A DNA stretch of 64,000 nt from Longimicrobium sp. GTDB taxonomy: Bacteria; Gemmatimonadota; Gemmatimonadetes; Longimicrobiales; Longimicrobiaceae. Position 1 is the first letter of the stretch, and the number at the start of each line of letters is the position of its first letter. Below the pieces are notes generated by a model. That model was not told where the DNA came from and did no database searches. It was given only the letters and a program-made list of their open reading frames with translations. Below, in pieces: positions 33,280 to 42,000 of the stretch. The stretch is from positions 1 through 64,000 of the forward strand of contig NZ_DATIND010000107.1 in NCBI RefSeq assembly GCF_035474595.1. The letters run 5' to 3'. The position numbers and the translations under genes were made by a program.

Positions 33280-34848
33280 TTGAAGCGCGAGATCCTGATG
33301 AACACCACCGCCCGCGAGACGCGCGTCGCCATCCTCGAGGACGACGTGCTGGTCGAGCTCATGGTCGACCGGCCGGACGCGGCGCGGATGGTGGGTGACA
33401 TCTACAAGGGACGGGTCGAAGCCGTCCTCCCCGGCATCCAGGCCGCCTTCGTGGACATCGGCACCGAGAAGGCGGCCTTCCTGCACGTCAGCGACGTGGC
33501 CGTGGATGACGACGACGAGGACGAGGAGCCCGGCGCGGCCTCCGCCGCGGCCGACGACGACGACGCCCCGGCCAACGGCGGGGGCGGGCGCCGCGCCCAG
33601 CGCTTTCCCCCCATCCAGGACATCGTCAAGAAGGGGCAGGAGATGCTGGTGCAGGTGAGCAAGGAGCCCATCAGCACCAAGGGCCCCCGCGTCACCGCGC
33701 ACATCTCCCTCCCCGGCCGCTTCCTGGTGTACATGCCGGGAAGCGACCACGTGGGCGTGTCGCGCAAGATCGAGGACCGCGAGGAGCGCTCCCGTCTCCG
33801 CGCCCTCGCCCGCGAGATCCTTCCCGCGAAGGCGGGCGGGGTCATCGTGCGCACCGTGGGCGAGGAGCTCACGCGCGAAACCTTCGAGCGCGAGCTGAAG
33901 GCGCTGATGCAGCTCTGGAAGCAGATCCAGAAGAAGGCGTCCAAGTCGCGCGCCCCCGCCGCGGTGCACCGGGAAGCCAAGCTCGTCGCCGGCATCATCC
34001 GCGACCTGTTCAGCCAGAAGGTCGACTCGCTGATCGTCGACTCGCAGCCGGTGTTCGACGACGTGAAGGCGTACCTGGAGCAGGTGGACCCGTCGCTCAT
34101 CGAGCGGGTGCGGATGTACACCGACCCCAGGCCGCTCTTCGACGCCTACGACATCGAGAGCGAGATCCGCGACGCCTTCCAGCGCCGGGTGAACCTCCCG
34201 TCGGGCGGCTACATCATCGTGGAGCCCACCGAGGCGCTCGTCTCCATCGACGTGAACACCGGGCGCTACACGGGGAAGAAGGACCCCGAGAAGACGATCC
34301 TGAAGACCAACGTCGACGCGGCGCGCGAGATCGCGCGGCAGGTGCGGCTGCGCGACGTGGGCGGGATCATCGTGTGCGACTTCATCGACATGGAGACCAA
34401 GCAGAACCGGGAAAAGGTGCTGCAGGAGCTCCGCCAGCACCTGTCCCGCGACCGGGCGCGCACCAAGGCGTTCCAGGTCAGCGAGCTGGGGCTGATCGAG
34501 ATGACGCGCCAGCGGGTGCGCCCCTCGCTCTACCACACGCAGACGGAAGCCTGCCCCACCTGCTCGGGAACGGGGCGCATCTTCACCCCCGAGACGGTGG
34601 TGCGCCGGATCGAGCGCGCCATCCGCCGCGCCTGGGCCGCCGGGACGGAGAAGAACCTGGTCGTGCGCGTGCACCCCGAGGTCGCGCTCTACGTGCTGGA
34701 GCAGGAGCCCGCGTGGATCCGGGGGATGGAGAAGAGCCTGGGGATGAAGATCGCCCTGCGCGACGACCCGCTGATCGCGCAGGACGATTTCCGCCTCCTC
34801 TCCGCCGTCAGCCACCAGGACGTCTCGGGAAAGTTCAACCTCGGCTGA
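33280..34848 (+). CDS. rng: Ribonuclease E/G family endoribonuclease
   Basis: 522 aa from a TTG at 33280 (AGGAGG four bases upstream); the sequence KREILMNTTARETRVA fits the usual family start better than the later ATG. S1 domain at about 30-130 (GDIYKGRVEAVLPGIQAAFVDIG, then FLHVSD), interrupted by an acidic, Asp/Ala-rich insertion at about 70-100. The DNase-I-like catalytic region has SIDVNTGRYTGK and IVCDFIDM with the metal-binding aspartates. The zinc-link CPTCSGTG follows. It processes rRNA and mRNA. The large RNase E C-terminal scaffold is absent. It precedes rplU-rpmA, a conserved neighbourhood. Confidence 0.93.
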   Translation: MKREILMNTTARETRVAILEDDVLVELMVDRPDAARMVGDIYKGRVEAVLPGIQAAFVDIGTEKAAFLHVSDVAVDDDDEDEEPGAASAAADDDDAPANGGGGRRAQRFPPIQDIVKKGQEMLVQVSKEPISTKGPRVTAHISLPGRFLVYMPGSDHVGVSRKIEDREERSRLRALAREILPAKAGGVIVRTVGEELTRETFERELKALMQLWKQIQKKASKSRAPAAVHREAKLVAGIIRDLFSQKVDSLIVDSQPVFDDVKAYLEQVDPSLIERVRMYTDPRPLFDAYDIESEIRDAFQRRVNLPSGGYIIVEPTEALVSIDVNTGRYTGKKDPEKTILKTNVDAAREIARQVRLRDVGGIIVCDFIDMETKQNREKVLQELRQHLSRDRARTKAFQVSELGLIEMTRQRVRPSLYHTQTEACPTCSGTGRIFTPETVVRRIERAIRRAWAAGTEKNLVVRVHPEVALYVLEQEPAWIRGMEKSLGMKIALRDDPLIAQDDFRLLSAVSHQDVSGKFNLG

Positions 34849-34854
34849 CGAACG

Positions 34855-34888
34855 GCAGTACGAAAGTACGGAAGTACGAGAGTACGGA
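34855..34888. repeat. Heptamer array (AGTACGR)n
   Basis: Four units, AGTACGAAAGTACGGAAGTA then CGAGAGTACGG, directly after the rng stop and before its terminator. Confidence 0.75.
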
Positions 34889-34893
34889 ACAAC

Positions 34894-34927
34894 GAAGCCC
34901 CCGCGCCGGAGACGGTGCGGGGGCTTC
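34894..34927 (+). terminator. Terminator after rng
   Basis: GAAGCCCCCGC (34894-34904) pairs with GCGGGGGCTTC (34917-34927). The downstream bases are not a clear U-tract on either strand. Confidence 0.65.
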
Positions 34928-35037
34928 GCTGCTGTGGACGGCTTCCTTGCTCATTGTCGATGTCCACGCTATCCATTGCCGCCCGCCCGGTTCGCGGGTG
35001 CTGACGATCTGAGCCGATCCGAAACAGAAATACATAA

Positions 35038-35160
35038 GACGGAGACGCGGACACGCAGGGGCGGCTGCCATGCACCTCCGCGCCTCCGCGTGAGATCCCG
35101 CGATGCGTGGAGACGCAGGGATGCGCATCGCACTTCCACACTTCCGCACTCCTCGTACTT
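35038..35160. repeat. R3-type repeat copy 2 and inverted heptamers
   Basis: GGAGACGCGGACACGCAGGG and CACCTCCGCGCCTCCGCG-TGAGATCCC-GCGATGC at 35038-35108 match R3 (compare 3536 and 54712). Bases 35125-35155 hold inverted heptamer units (GCACTTCCACACTTCCGCAC). No gene in 34849-35377. Confidence 0.6.
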
Positions 35161-35288
35161 CCCGGGGGTACACGGTTCGGGTGCGTGCCGTTACATTGTT
35201 CGGCACGACGCCGCCTCTGGAGCCACGGACGGACGCCCGGGAGGCGAGAAATACTTGCGTCGGCGCTGGATTTCGCCGCCCGCCGGGG

Positions 35289-35317
35289 TTGACTTTCCCG
35301 GCTGGCCGGGCGATATT
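35289..35317 (+). promoter_or_regulatory. Promoter of rplU-rpmA
   Basis: TTGACT (35289-35294), 17 bases, GATATT (35312-35317); the ATG of rplU is 61 bases on. A sound sigma-70-type match placed where a ribosomal operon promoter is expected. Confidence 0.6.
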
Positions 35318-35377
35318 CCGCGTCTTGTTTTCTTTTCGGGCAAGTTCCGTCCGCTATCTCTGGAGTCTCGGAACCAC

Positions 35378-35692
35378 ATGTACGCCATCATCCGCATCGG
35401 CGGCCACCAGTATCGCGCCGAGCCCGGCAAGACCATCCGCGTCCAGTCCCTCGAGACCGAGGCGGGGCAGACGGTCCAGTTCGGCGAGGTGCTCCTGGGC
35501 GCCGACGGCGACACCATCAAGGTGGGCACGCCGGTCCTGAGTGGCGCTTCGGTTTCGGCCGAGGTGGTGCGCCACGGCCGCGGCGAGAAGATCATCATCT
35601 TCAAGCACAAGCGCCGCAAGAACTACCGCCGCAAGCAGGGGCACCGGCAGGGGTTCACCGAGGTGCGCGTGAACGACATCAACCTCGGCTGA
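35378..35692 (+). CDS. rplU: 50S ribosomal protein L21
   Basis: 104 aa, normal L21 length. [17 protein letters not shown] opens the family pattern; [23 protein letters not shown] is the conserved basic block that binds 23S rRNA. Followed 13 bases later by rpmA, the almost universal L21-L27 pair. The ATG is preceded by TGGAG rather far upstream (about 12 bases). Expression likely comes from the promoter at 35289. Confidence 0.98.
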   Translation: MYAIIRIGGHQYRAEPGKTIRVQSLETEAGQTVQFGEVLLGADGDTIKVGTPVLSGASVSAEVVRHGRGEKIIIFKHKRRKNYRRKQGHRQGFTEVRVNDINLG

Positions 35693-35705
35693 AGGAGCAT
35701 CAGCA

Positions 35706-36008
35706 ATGGCACATAAGAAGGGTGGCGGTTCTACCCGCAACGGCCGCGATTCGAACGCCCAGCGCCTGGGCGTGAAGAAGTACGGCGGCGAGCGCGTGCT
35801 GGCCGGCAACATCCTGGTCCGCCAGCGCGGCACCAAGTTCCACGCGGGCGAGAACGTCCGCCGCGCGAACGACGACACGCTCTTCGCGATCGTCGACGGC
35901 GTGGTCCAGTTCGGCCGCAAGGACAAGACGCGCAAGAAGGTTTCCGTGATCCCGTTCGAGGCGCTCGCCGCGGACGAGGCGCAGGCCCCCGAGGCCAACG
36001 CGGACTGA
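35706..36008 (+). CDS. rpmA: 50S ribosomal protein L27
   Basis: 100 aa, with AAGGAG before the ATG. The start [20 protein letters not shown] is the L27 N-terminus that reaches the peptidyl-transferase centre; there is no Firmicutes-type cleaved leader. The protein is about 12-15 residues longer than usual, the excess being an acidic, Ala-rich tail ([13 protein letters not shown]). It ends the rplU operon; obgE, often next in other bacteria, is absent here. Confidence 0.98.
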   Translation: MAHKKGGGSTRNGRDSNAQRLGVKKYGGERVLAGNILVRQRGTKFHAGENVRRANDDTLFAIVDGVVQFGRKDKTRKKVSVIPFEALAADEAQAPEANAD

Positions 36009-36028
36009 CCCGGGCGCGAGCTCGCAAG

Positions 36029-36076
36029 ACAGAACGCCGCCCCGGCACCTGCTGCCGGGGCGGCGTTCTGTCTTCG
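36029..36076 (+). terminator. Terminator of rplU-rpmA
   Basis: ACAGAACGCCGCCCCGGCA (36029-36047) pairs over 19 bases with TGCCGGGGCGGCGTTCTGT (36053-36071), then CTTCG. Very stable. Confidence 0.85.
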
Positions 36077-36307
36077 TGCCCCATCAGTCCGCCGTCGGGG
36101 TGGGAACTGCGGGCGAAATCCTGTGCGCCGCGCGTGGCGGAGTAGCATCCGGCCGCGTCTCCTGACGCGCGCGGCGACGCGGGCGGCGGCCGGAATCCTG
36201 CAGGACGGCATCCCACGAATCCGACGAGATCGGAACCGCACCGACCCGGCCGACGCGGCATGATCGACCGGGTCGGCCGTTCCTTGCACCCTTGCCAGAC
36301 CGCTGAC

Positions 36308-37552
36308 ATGTCCGACATCTCCCCCGAAGCCCCCTGGCCGCCGCGCAGCGCCGCCGACTTCCCGCGCCTCAGCGGGCTTCCCGCCTACGTCTTCGCGCAG
36401 GTGAACGCCGAGAAGGCCGAGCGCATCGCCGCCGGCGAGGACGTGATCGACCTAGGGATGGGAAACCCCGACCTGGGCACCCCCGGCCACATCGTCGACG
36501 AGATGGTGGCCCACGCCGCCGACCCCCGGCACCACCGCTACAGCGCCAGCCGCGGCATCCACGGGCTGCGCGAGGCCATGGCCGAGCACTATGCCGAACG
36601 CTACGGCGTGACGCTCGATCCGGAGACGCAGGTCGTCGTCACCATCGGCGCCAAGGAGGGGATCGCGCACCTGATGCTGGCGCTGCTGGAGAACGGCGAC
36701 ACCGTCATCGTCCCCTCGCCCGCGTACCCCATCCACTACTACTCCGTGGTCTTCGCCGGCGGGCACGTGCACTCCATCCCCCTGGTGGGCGACGAGGACG
36801 GCTACGTGGTGGGCGACGCGCTCCTCTCGGCCGTCGAGGCGGCGTGCGCCTCCACCTGGCCGCGGCCGAAGGCGCTCGTGCTCTCCTTTCCCAACAACCC
36901 CACCACGCTCAGCGCCACCCCGGAGCTGCTGGAGCGCGCGGTGGAGCTGTGCAGGCGCGAGCGGCTGCTGCTGATCCACGACTTCGCTTACGCCGACTTC
37001 TCGTTCGGCGACAGCGAGCCGCCCAGCCTTCTCCAGGTTCCCGGCGCCATGGACGTGGGCGTGGAGTTCTTCTCCATGTCCAAGAGCTACTGCATGGCCG
37101 GGTGGCGCGTGGGCTTCTGCGTGGGCAACACGGCCATGGTGCAGGCGCTCACCAAGATCAAGAGCTACCTGGACTACGGCATCTTCCAGCCCATCCAGAT
37201 CGCCGCCGCGCACGCGCTGCGCTCGCCGCAGGAGTGCGTGGGCGAGACGCGCGAGGTCTACCGCCGCCGCGCCGAGGCGCTGGTCGGCGCGCTGCACGCC
37301 GCGGGGTGGGCCGTCCCCGAGCCGCGCGCCACGATGTTCGTCTGGGCGCCCATCCCCGGCGAGTACGTGCACATGGGAAGCATGGAGTTCGCGCGCCACC
37401 TGCTGCGCGAGGCGGGGGTGGTCGTCTCCCCCGGCGTCGGCTTCGGCCGCGAAGGCGAGGGCCACGTGCGCTTCGCCCTCATCGAGCCCGAGGACCGCCT
37501 CCGCGAAGCCGGCCAGCGGATCGCGAAGGCGCTGATGCGGAAGGCGGCGTAG
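36308..37552 (+). CDS. PLP-dependent class I aminotransferase (AlaC/LL-DAP aminotransferase type)
   Basis: 414 aa from the ATG at 36308. Fold type I signatures: [52 protein letters not shown], and the PLP lysine in [15 protein letters not shown]; the C-terminal Arg region reads [13 protein letters not shown]. The sequence closest in feel is the alanine aminotransferase AlaC or LL-diaminopimelate aminotransferase group, which cannot be separated by eye. It begins 230 bases after the ribosomal terminator, in its own unit, and is followed by a repeat-rich gap. Confidence 0.88.
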   Translation: MSDISPEAPWPPRSAADFPRLSGLPAYVFAQVNAEKAERIAAGEDVIDLGMGNPDLGTPGHIVDEMVAHAADPRHHRYSASRGIHGLREAMAEHYAERYGVTLDPETQVVVTIGAKEGIAHLMLALLENGDTVIVPSPAYPIHYYSVVFAGGHVHSIPLVGDEDGYVVGDALLSAVEAACASTWPRPKALVLSFPNNPTTLSATPELLERAVELCRRERLLLIHDFAYADFSFGDSEPPSLLQVPGAMDVGVEFFSMSKSYCMAGWRVGFCVGNTAMVQALTKIKSYLDYGIFQPIQIAAAHALRSPQECVGETREVYRRRAEALVGALHAAGWAVPEPRATMFVWAPIPGEYVHMGSMEFARHLLREAGVVVSPGVGFGREGEGHVRFALIEPEDRLREAGQRIAKALMRKAA

Positions 37553-38215
37553 CGGTGGAAGTGCGTGAGTGCGTGGAGTGCGTGGGATTCGCGCGGATCC
37601 AAAGCACTTCCGCACTCACGCACTTCCGCACTTCCGCACTTCCGTTCTTGGGCGTGTTCCGCGCCCGAGGCGCGGAACCGGGCTGCGCGCGCGGTAGGCA
37701 ACGTTACCATTGTTGCCAACCGCGCCGGGCCACCGCCGCGCCCGACATTCTCGCGTCTCCCTCGTTTCTGCTCGCGCGCGGCGCCGTCCCGGCCCTTCGG
37801 GCGCGCATCCCTCACGCAACCGCGAGGTCGCTCTCCGGGTTGGGACATCCTTGTCCCGATCGCGTCCCGCGGAGCTCGACCCAGGCCCGCGTCGGGGCGC
37901 CTCGCGTGCGTCCGAGGCCCGCGGTAGACGAATCTTCCGCCCATGCGAGAATGGCCGAATCCGTTCTGCTACACGAATCTCTCCACGCTGAAACGGCGCA
38001 ACGGTTGTATCGATTCGTAGCAGGCCGATGCGCCCCGGCTGCACCCGCCCGAGCGATAACCTGCCATGAGGCCGTCAGTTGCGCGGAATCGCCGGGCGTG
38101 GCTCGCCCCGTGCCCTGTCCGGCGTGCCGTCAGGAACCGCGCGGGAATAACGAGCGGCAGAGGTGAGCGGCCGCCCCAGCGACTTGCGCCCATTCGTGCG
38201 ATCTGCACCCGTGAC
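37553..38215. repeat. Long gene-free gap with heptamer stem and two inverted repeats
   Basis: Bases 37557-37650 hold AGTGCGT units followed by their inverted form (CACTTCCGCACTCACGCACT), a potential long stem after the aminotransferase gene. CGCGGT-A-GGCAAC pairs with GTTGCCAACCGCG at 37690-37724. CTGCTACACGAATC (37966-37979) pairs with GATTCGTAGCAG (38012-38023). I see no gene; a structured RNA is possible but unsupported. Confidence 0.55.
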
Positions 38216-38244
38216 TTGTGGCAGATGACAAACGTAGGTATAAT
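38216..38244 (+). promoter_or_regulatory. Strong promoter TTGTGG-N17-TATAAT
   Basis: TTGTGG (38216-38221), exactly 17 bases, and a perfect TATAAT (38239-38244), the best promoter in the window. It would make a leader of about 225 nt before the cohesin-like lipoprotein gene. Confidence 0.7.
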
Positions 38245-38475
38245 GTTGTGGTCACGTCCCTTGCGGTGCCCGCCCACGGCACCGCGCAGCCCTTCCTTGC
38301 GGCTGCGAACAGGGCGAATCGCCACCGGAAAAGGGTGCGCGAGCAGGCCAACCGACTCGCGGGTCCGGGAGAAGTCCTCCGGATCTCGCCCCTTTGTCTT
38401 TCCGGCGGTCCCCACACGGCTCCCTTCCCGGTGCGCGCAACCGGGGACGCATCCACTCTTGCAGTGAGAAGTTCA

Positions 38476-38985
38476 ATGGGCAACAAGCGAAGCCGCATCC
38501 GCCTGCTGGTGACCGCGGCCGCCGTCGTGGCGTTCGCCGGCGCCTGCAAGGATGCCAAGGATCCCAATGGCGGCGGGCTTCCCACCGACAGCGGCGCGGG
38601 GCTGTACCCGTCGATCGCGGTTTCCACCAGCCACGGCACCACGAGCGCCGACCTGTCGCTGCGCCAGGTGCCCGGCGGGCTGAGCTTCGCCAGCTACCAG
38701 GGCGAGGTGGTGTTCAACCCCGAGACGCTCACGCTGAAGAGCGCCACGCTCCCCGAGGGGGTCGACGGCGCCGCCAACGAGGTGAGCCCGGGGCACGTGC
38801 GCTTCATGGGCACGGCGCTCGACGGCACCGCCGGCGCGTCGATGCTGCGGCTGCAGTTCACCGCCAAGGGGGCGGTCACCCGCGAGGCGTTCAACGTCAC
38901 CTTCGAGGAAGTCACCGAGGCGGCCGAGTTCGCCGACGTGACCGCGCAGGTGAAGAACGGGACTCTCCTCTTCCAGCAGCGGTAG
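38476..38985 (+). CDS. Cohesin-like domain lipoprotein
   Basis: 169 aa from the ATG at 38476. Signal peptide with lipobox FAGAC (Cys near residue 25). Residues about 40-165 have the cohesin strand pattern: ADLSLRQVPGGLSFASYQGE, VVFNPETLTLKSATLPEG, NEVSPGHVRFMGTAL, ASMLRLQFTAKG, ending in VTAQVKNGTLLF. Cohesins bind dockerins, and the very next gene starts with a dockerin pair. Lipidation would hold the cohesin on the outer or inner membrane. Other cohesin-fold beta-sandwiches cannot be excluded. It has its own promoter and long leader; the next gene is 67 bases downstream. Confidence 0.68.
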   Translation: MGNKRSRIRLLVTAAAVVAFAGACKDAKDPNGGGLPTDSGAGLYPSIAVSTSHGTTSADLSLRQVPGGLSFASYQGEVVFNPETLTLKSATLPEGVDGAANEVSPGHVRFMGTALDGTAGASMLRLQFTAKGAVTREAFNVTFEEVTEAAEFADVTAQVKNGTLLFQQR

Positions 38986-39052
38986 CTCCTTCGCCTTCCT
39001 TCAGCGCGTGGCCTCACGGGCCGCGCGCCACCCATAGCGGACAAGTACTCCC

Positions 39053-42000
39053 ATGCTTCGCAACCTGAGCAGATTCCTGCTGGTCCTGGGCGCGGCCGTT
39101 CTGGCCACCGCCCCGGGCCTTTCCGCGCAGACCGGCGGCCAGCCGGTGCGCGGCGACGTGGACGGCGACGGCCGCGTGACCGCGGCCGACGCCCGCATCG
39201 TCGCCGACTACCTGGTGGGCCGCACGGTCCCCGCCGGCATCGACGTGGCCGCGCGCGGCGACGTGAACGGCGACGGCCGCGTGACCGCGGCCGACGCCGC
39301 GATCATCAACGCCTACGCCGCCGGCCGCGAAAACGCGAAGCGCTTCCCGGTGGGCACGCCCATAACCACGGTGCCGAACCCCGACGGGCTCGCCGCCTTC
39401 GTCTGCGGCGCCGACGTCCGCGCCCGCACCGTCACCTGCGAGGCTCCGAAAAACGGCAACGTGCGCGGAGCGACCATCGGCGGCCAGCACGAGAACGTGG
39501 AGATCGCCTCGTCGAACATCGCCTCGACGCTCAACGGCTCGACCTACGACTTCAGCTTCGACGTCACGCTGAAGAACCTCGTCCCGCAGAAGCTGGGGAC
39601 GGAGGACGGGCTGACCGCGGACTCGATCCACGTCTTCTTCTTCACGCCCCCCACCGCCGACGCCGGGACCGGGCAGATCACGGTCGACAGCGCCGGGATC
39701 GGCACCTTCACGGCGAGCAACCAGACGTACTACAGCTATCCCGGGCTCCTGGCCGACTCGGCCACCACGCCGGTGCGGCGCTGGTTCTTCAAGATCCCGG
39801 ATTCGGTCACGCACTTCCAGTTCCTGCTCTACGTAGACGCGAAGCTGCAGTTCCCGTCGGGGTGGGTCGACATCTACCCGCCCACGCACGCGCCGAGCCC
39901 CTACCTGGTTCCCACGAACACGCTCGCGGCGGGGGCCACGCTCCAGCTCGAGGACACCGTTCGCAACCACCTCGGGCACGTGGTGACCGGCCAGGCCGTG
40001 ACCTGGTCCATCACCGGCCACGGCGCCGCCACGGTGAACGCGTCCACCGGGCTGGTGACCGCCGGTGCTCCGGGCGTGGACACCGTCACCGCCACCAGCG
40101 GGTCGCGCACGGGCCGCGTGGAGATCGTCGTGACCGCGGGCGCGCCGGCCAGCATGATCAAGAAGCCCGGCCATGACAGCACCACCGTCGTCGCAGGGAA
40201 CAACGTCCCGGCGGACTCCCTTCCCACTGTCAAGGTCACGGACAGCGGAGGGCACCCCGTACCGAACGTAGCGGTTACCTTCACGCTTTCGCCCGACAGC
40301 GGGTCCCTTGCCAATGGATCCAGCACGGGGTCGTTTGTGATCGACAGCACCGATGCCGCGGGCGAAGCGTCGGTTACGGGGTGGACGCTCGTGCATACCG
40401 CGGGCGTGTATAATGTGATCGCATCGTCACCCGGGCTCACGGACGTGACCTTCACTTCCACCGTGAAGCATGGTGCGCCGGCCAGCATGGCCAAGGTGCC
40501 CGGGCACGACAACGCGAGCGCGGTCGTGAACACCGGCGTGCACGCCGATTCGCTCCCCTCGGTGCTGGTCACCGATACCTACGGCAATCCTGTGCCCGGT
40601 GTGGGCGTCACCTTCGCGGTGGCTTCGGGTGGCGGGAGCGTGACGGGCGGCAGCCAGACCACGAACGCCTCCGGTATCGCAACGGTGGGGAGCTGGACCG
40701 TCGGCACTACCGCCGGAGCCAACACGGTGAATGCCACGTCGGCGGGCCTCAGCACGCTGACCTTTACGGCAACCGGGCGGCCAGGCGATCCGGCGAACAT
40801 CGAGAAGACCGCGGGCGACTTGCAGACCGGCACCGCAGGCTCGCCGGTGGCGATTCCGCCGGCGGTGCACGTGACCGACGCATTCAACAACGATGTTCCG
40901 GGCGCCACCATCAACTTCACCGTAATCGGCGGAGGTGGAAGCACCACGGTAGCTTCTCCCACGACTGATGCCTTCGGGAAAGCAGCGGTGGGGAGCTGGA
41001 CGCTGGGCTCCGGGCCCACGACGAACCAGCTCCAGGCCGCTGCGGCGGTGGGCACCGCTGCGCCGGACACCTTCACGGCGTATATCCCGCCGGTTGCCGC
41101 CACGGACCTGTCACAGGCGATGGGGAACCAGTTGCTGCCCAGCAGCTTCGTTCCAAACGTTCTTGCGAACGACGTCACGATCAACGGCGGCTCGCTGACG
41201 GTCACGACGCTGGACTCACTGACCACTGCCCGTAACGGGCGTGTGATCATCACCGCGGCGGGCGCGGCGACTTTCGTCCCCGCTGCCGGCGTGACCGGCC
41301 GCGACAGCGTGCAGTACACGATCAACGACGGGCACGTGTCTGCCAGCGGCTGGCTGAAGTTCGCCTTCATCGGCAAGGTGTGGCACGTCGACCAGTCGTA
41401 CGCGGGGGCGGCGGGCGCCGCCGACGGCCGCGACTTCCGTCCGTTCACTTCGATCTCGGCCGCCGAGGCGGTGGCGGGGTTGAACGACACGATCCTGGTG
41501 CACACCGGCGGCGGCCTGACCACGGGCGGCACGCTCAAGAACGGCCAGACACTGCGTGGCCAAGGGCACACGGCCCCCTTCACGGCCACGATCAACGGCC
41601 AGTCGCTGACGCTTCTGCCGATGGGCGTGGCGCCGCAGGTAGGCGGGCTGACGCTCGGGAACGGCAACACGCTGCGTGGCTTCCGCGTGGTGAACGCGTC
41701 CGGCTTCGGCCTTACCGGTGCCAGTATCGGCACGCTCTCGCTGGGCGAACTGGCGATCAACGCAACCGGCGGCCCAGCGCTCGACATCACCGGCGGCACC
41801 GTGGTGGGAATCGGCGGTACCGGTGCGGCCGTGCTGGACTCGGTGAGATCGACCAACAGCACGAGCAGCGGTATCGCGCTGACGAACGTCGGCGGCACGC
41901 TGACGATCAACGGCGGGACGGCGAGCGCGATCACCAACCCGACGGGCGCGGCGGTGAGCATCAGCGGAAGCAACCCGACGTTCAACTTCCCCGGCGCGAT

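Noticed and set aside
37966-38023. tRNA-like gene
   Set aside because: One 12-bp stem is visible but there is no T-loop GTTCRA, no anticodon arm of proper size and no acceptor CCA arrangement.
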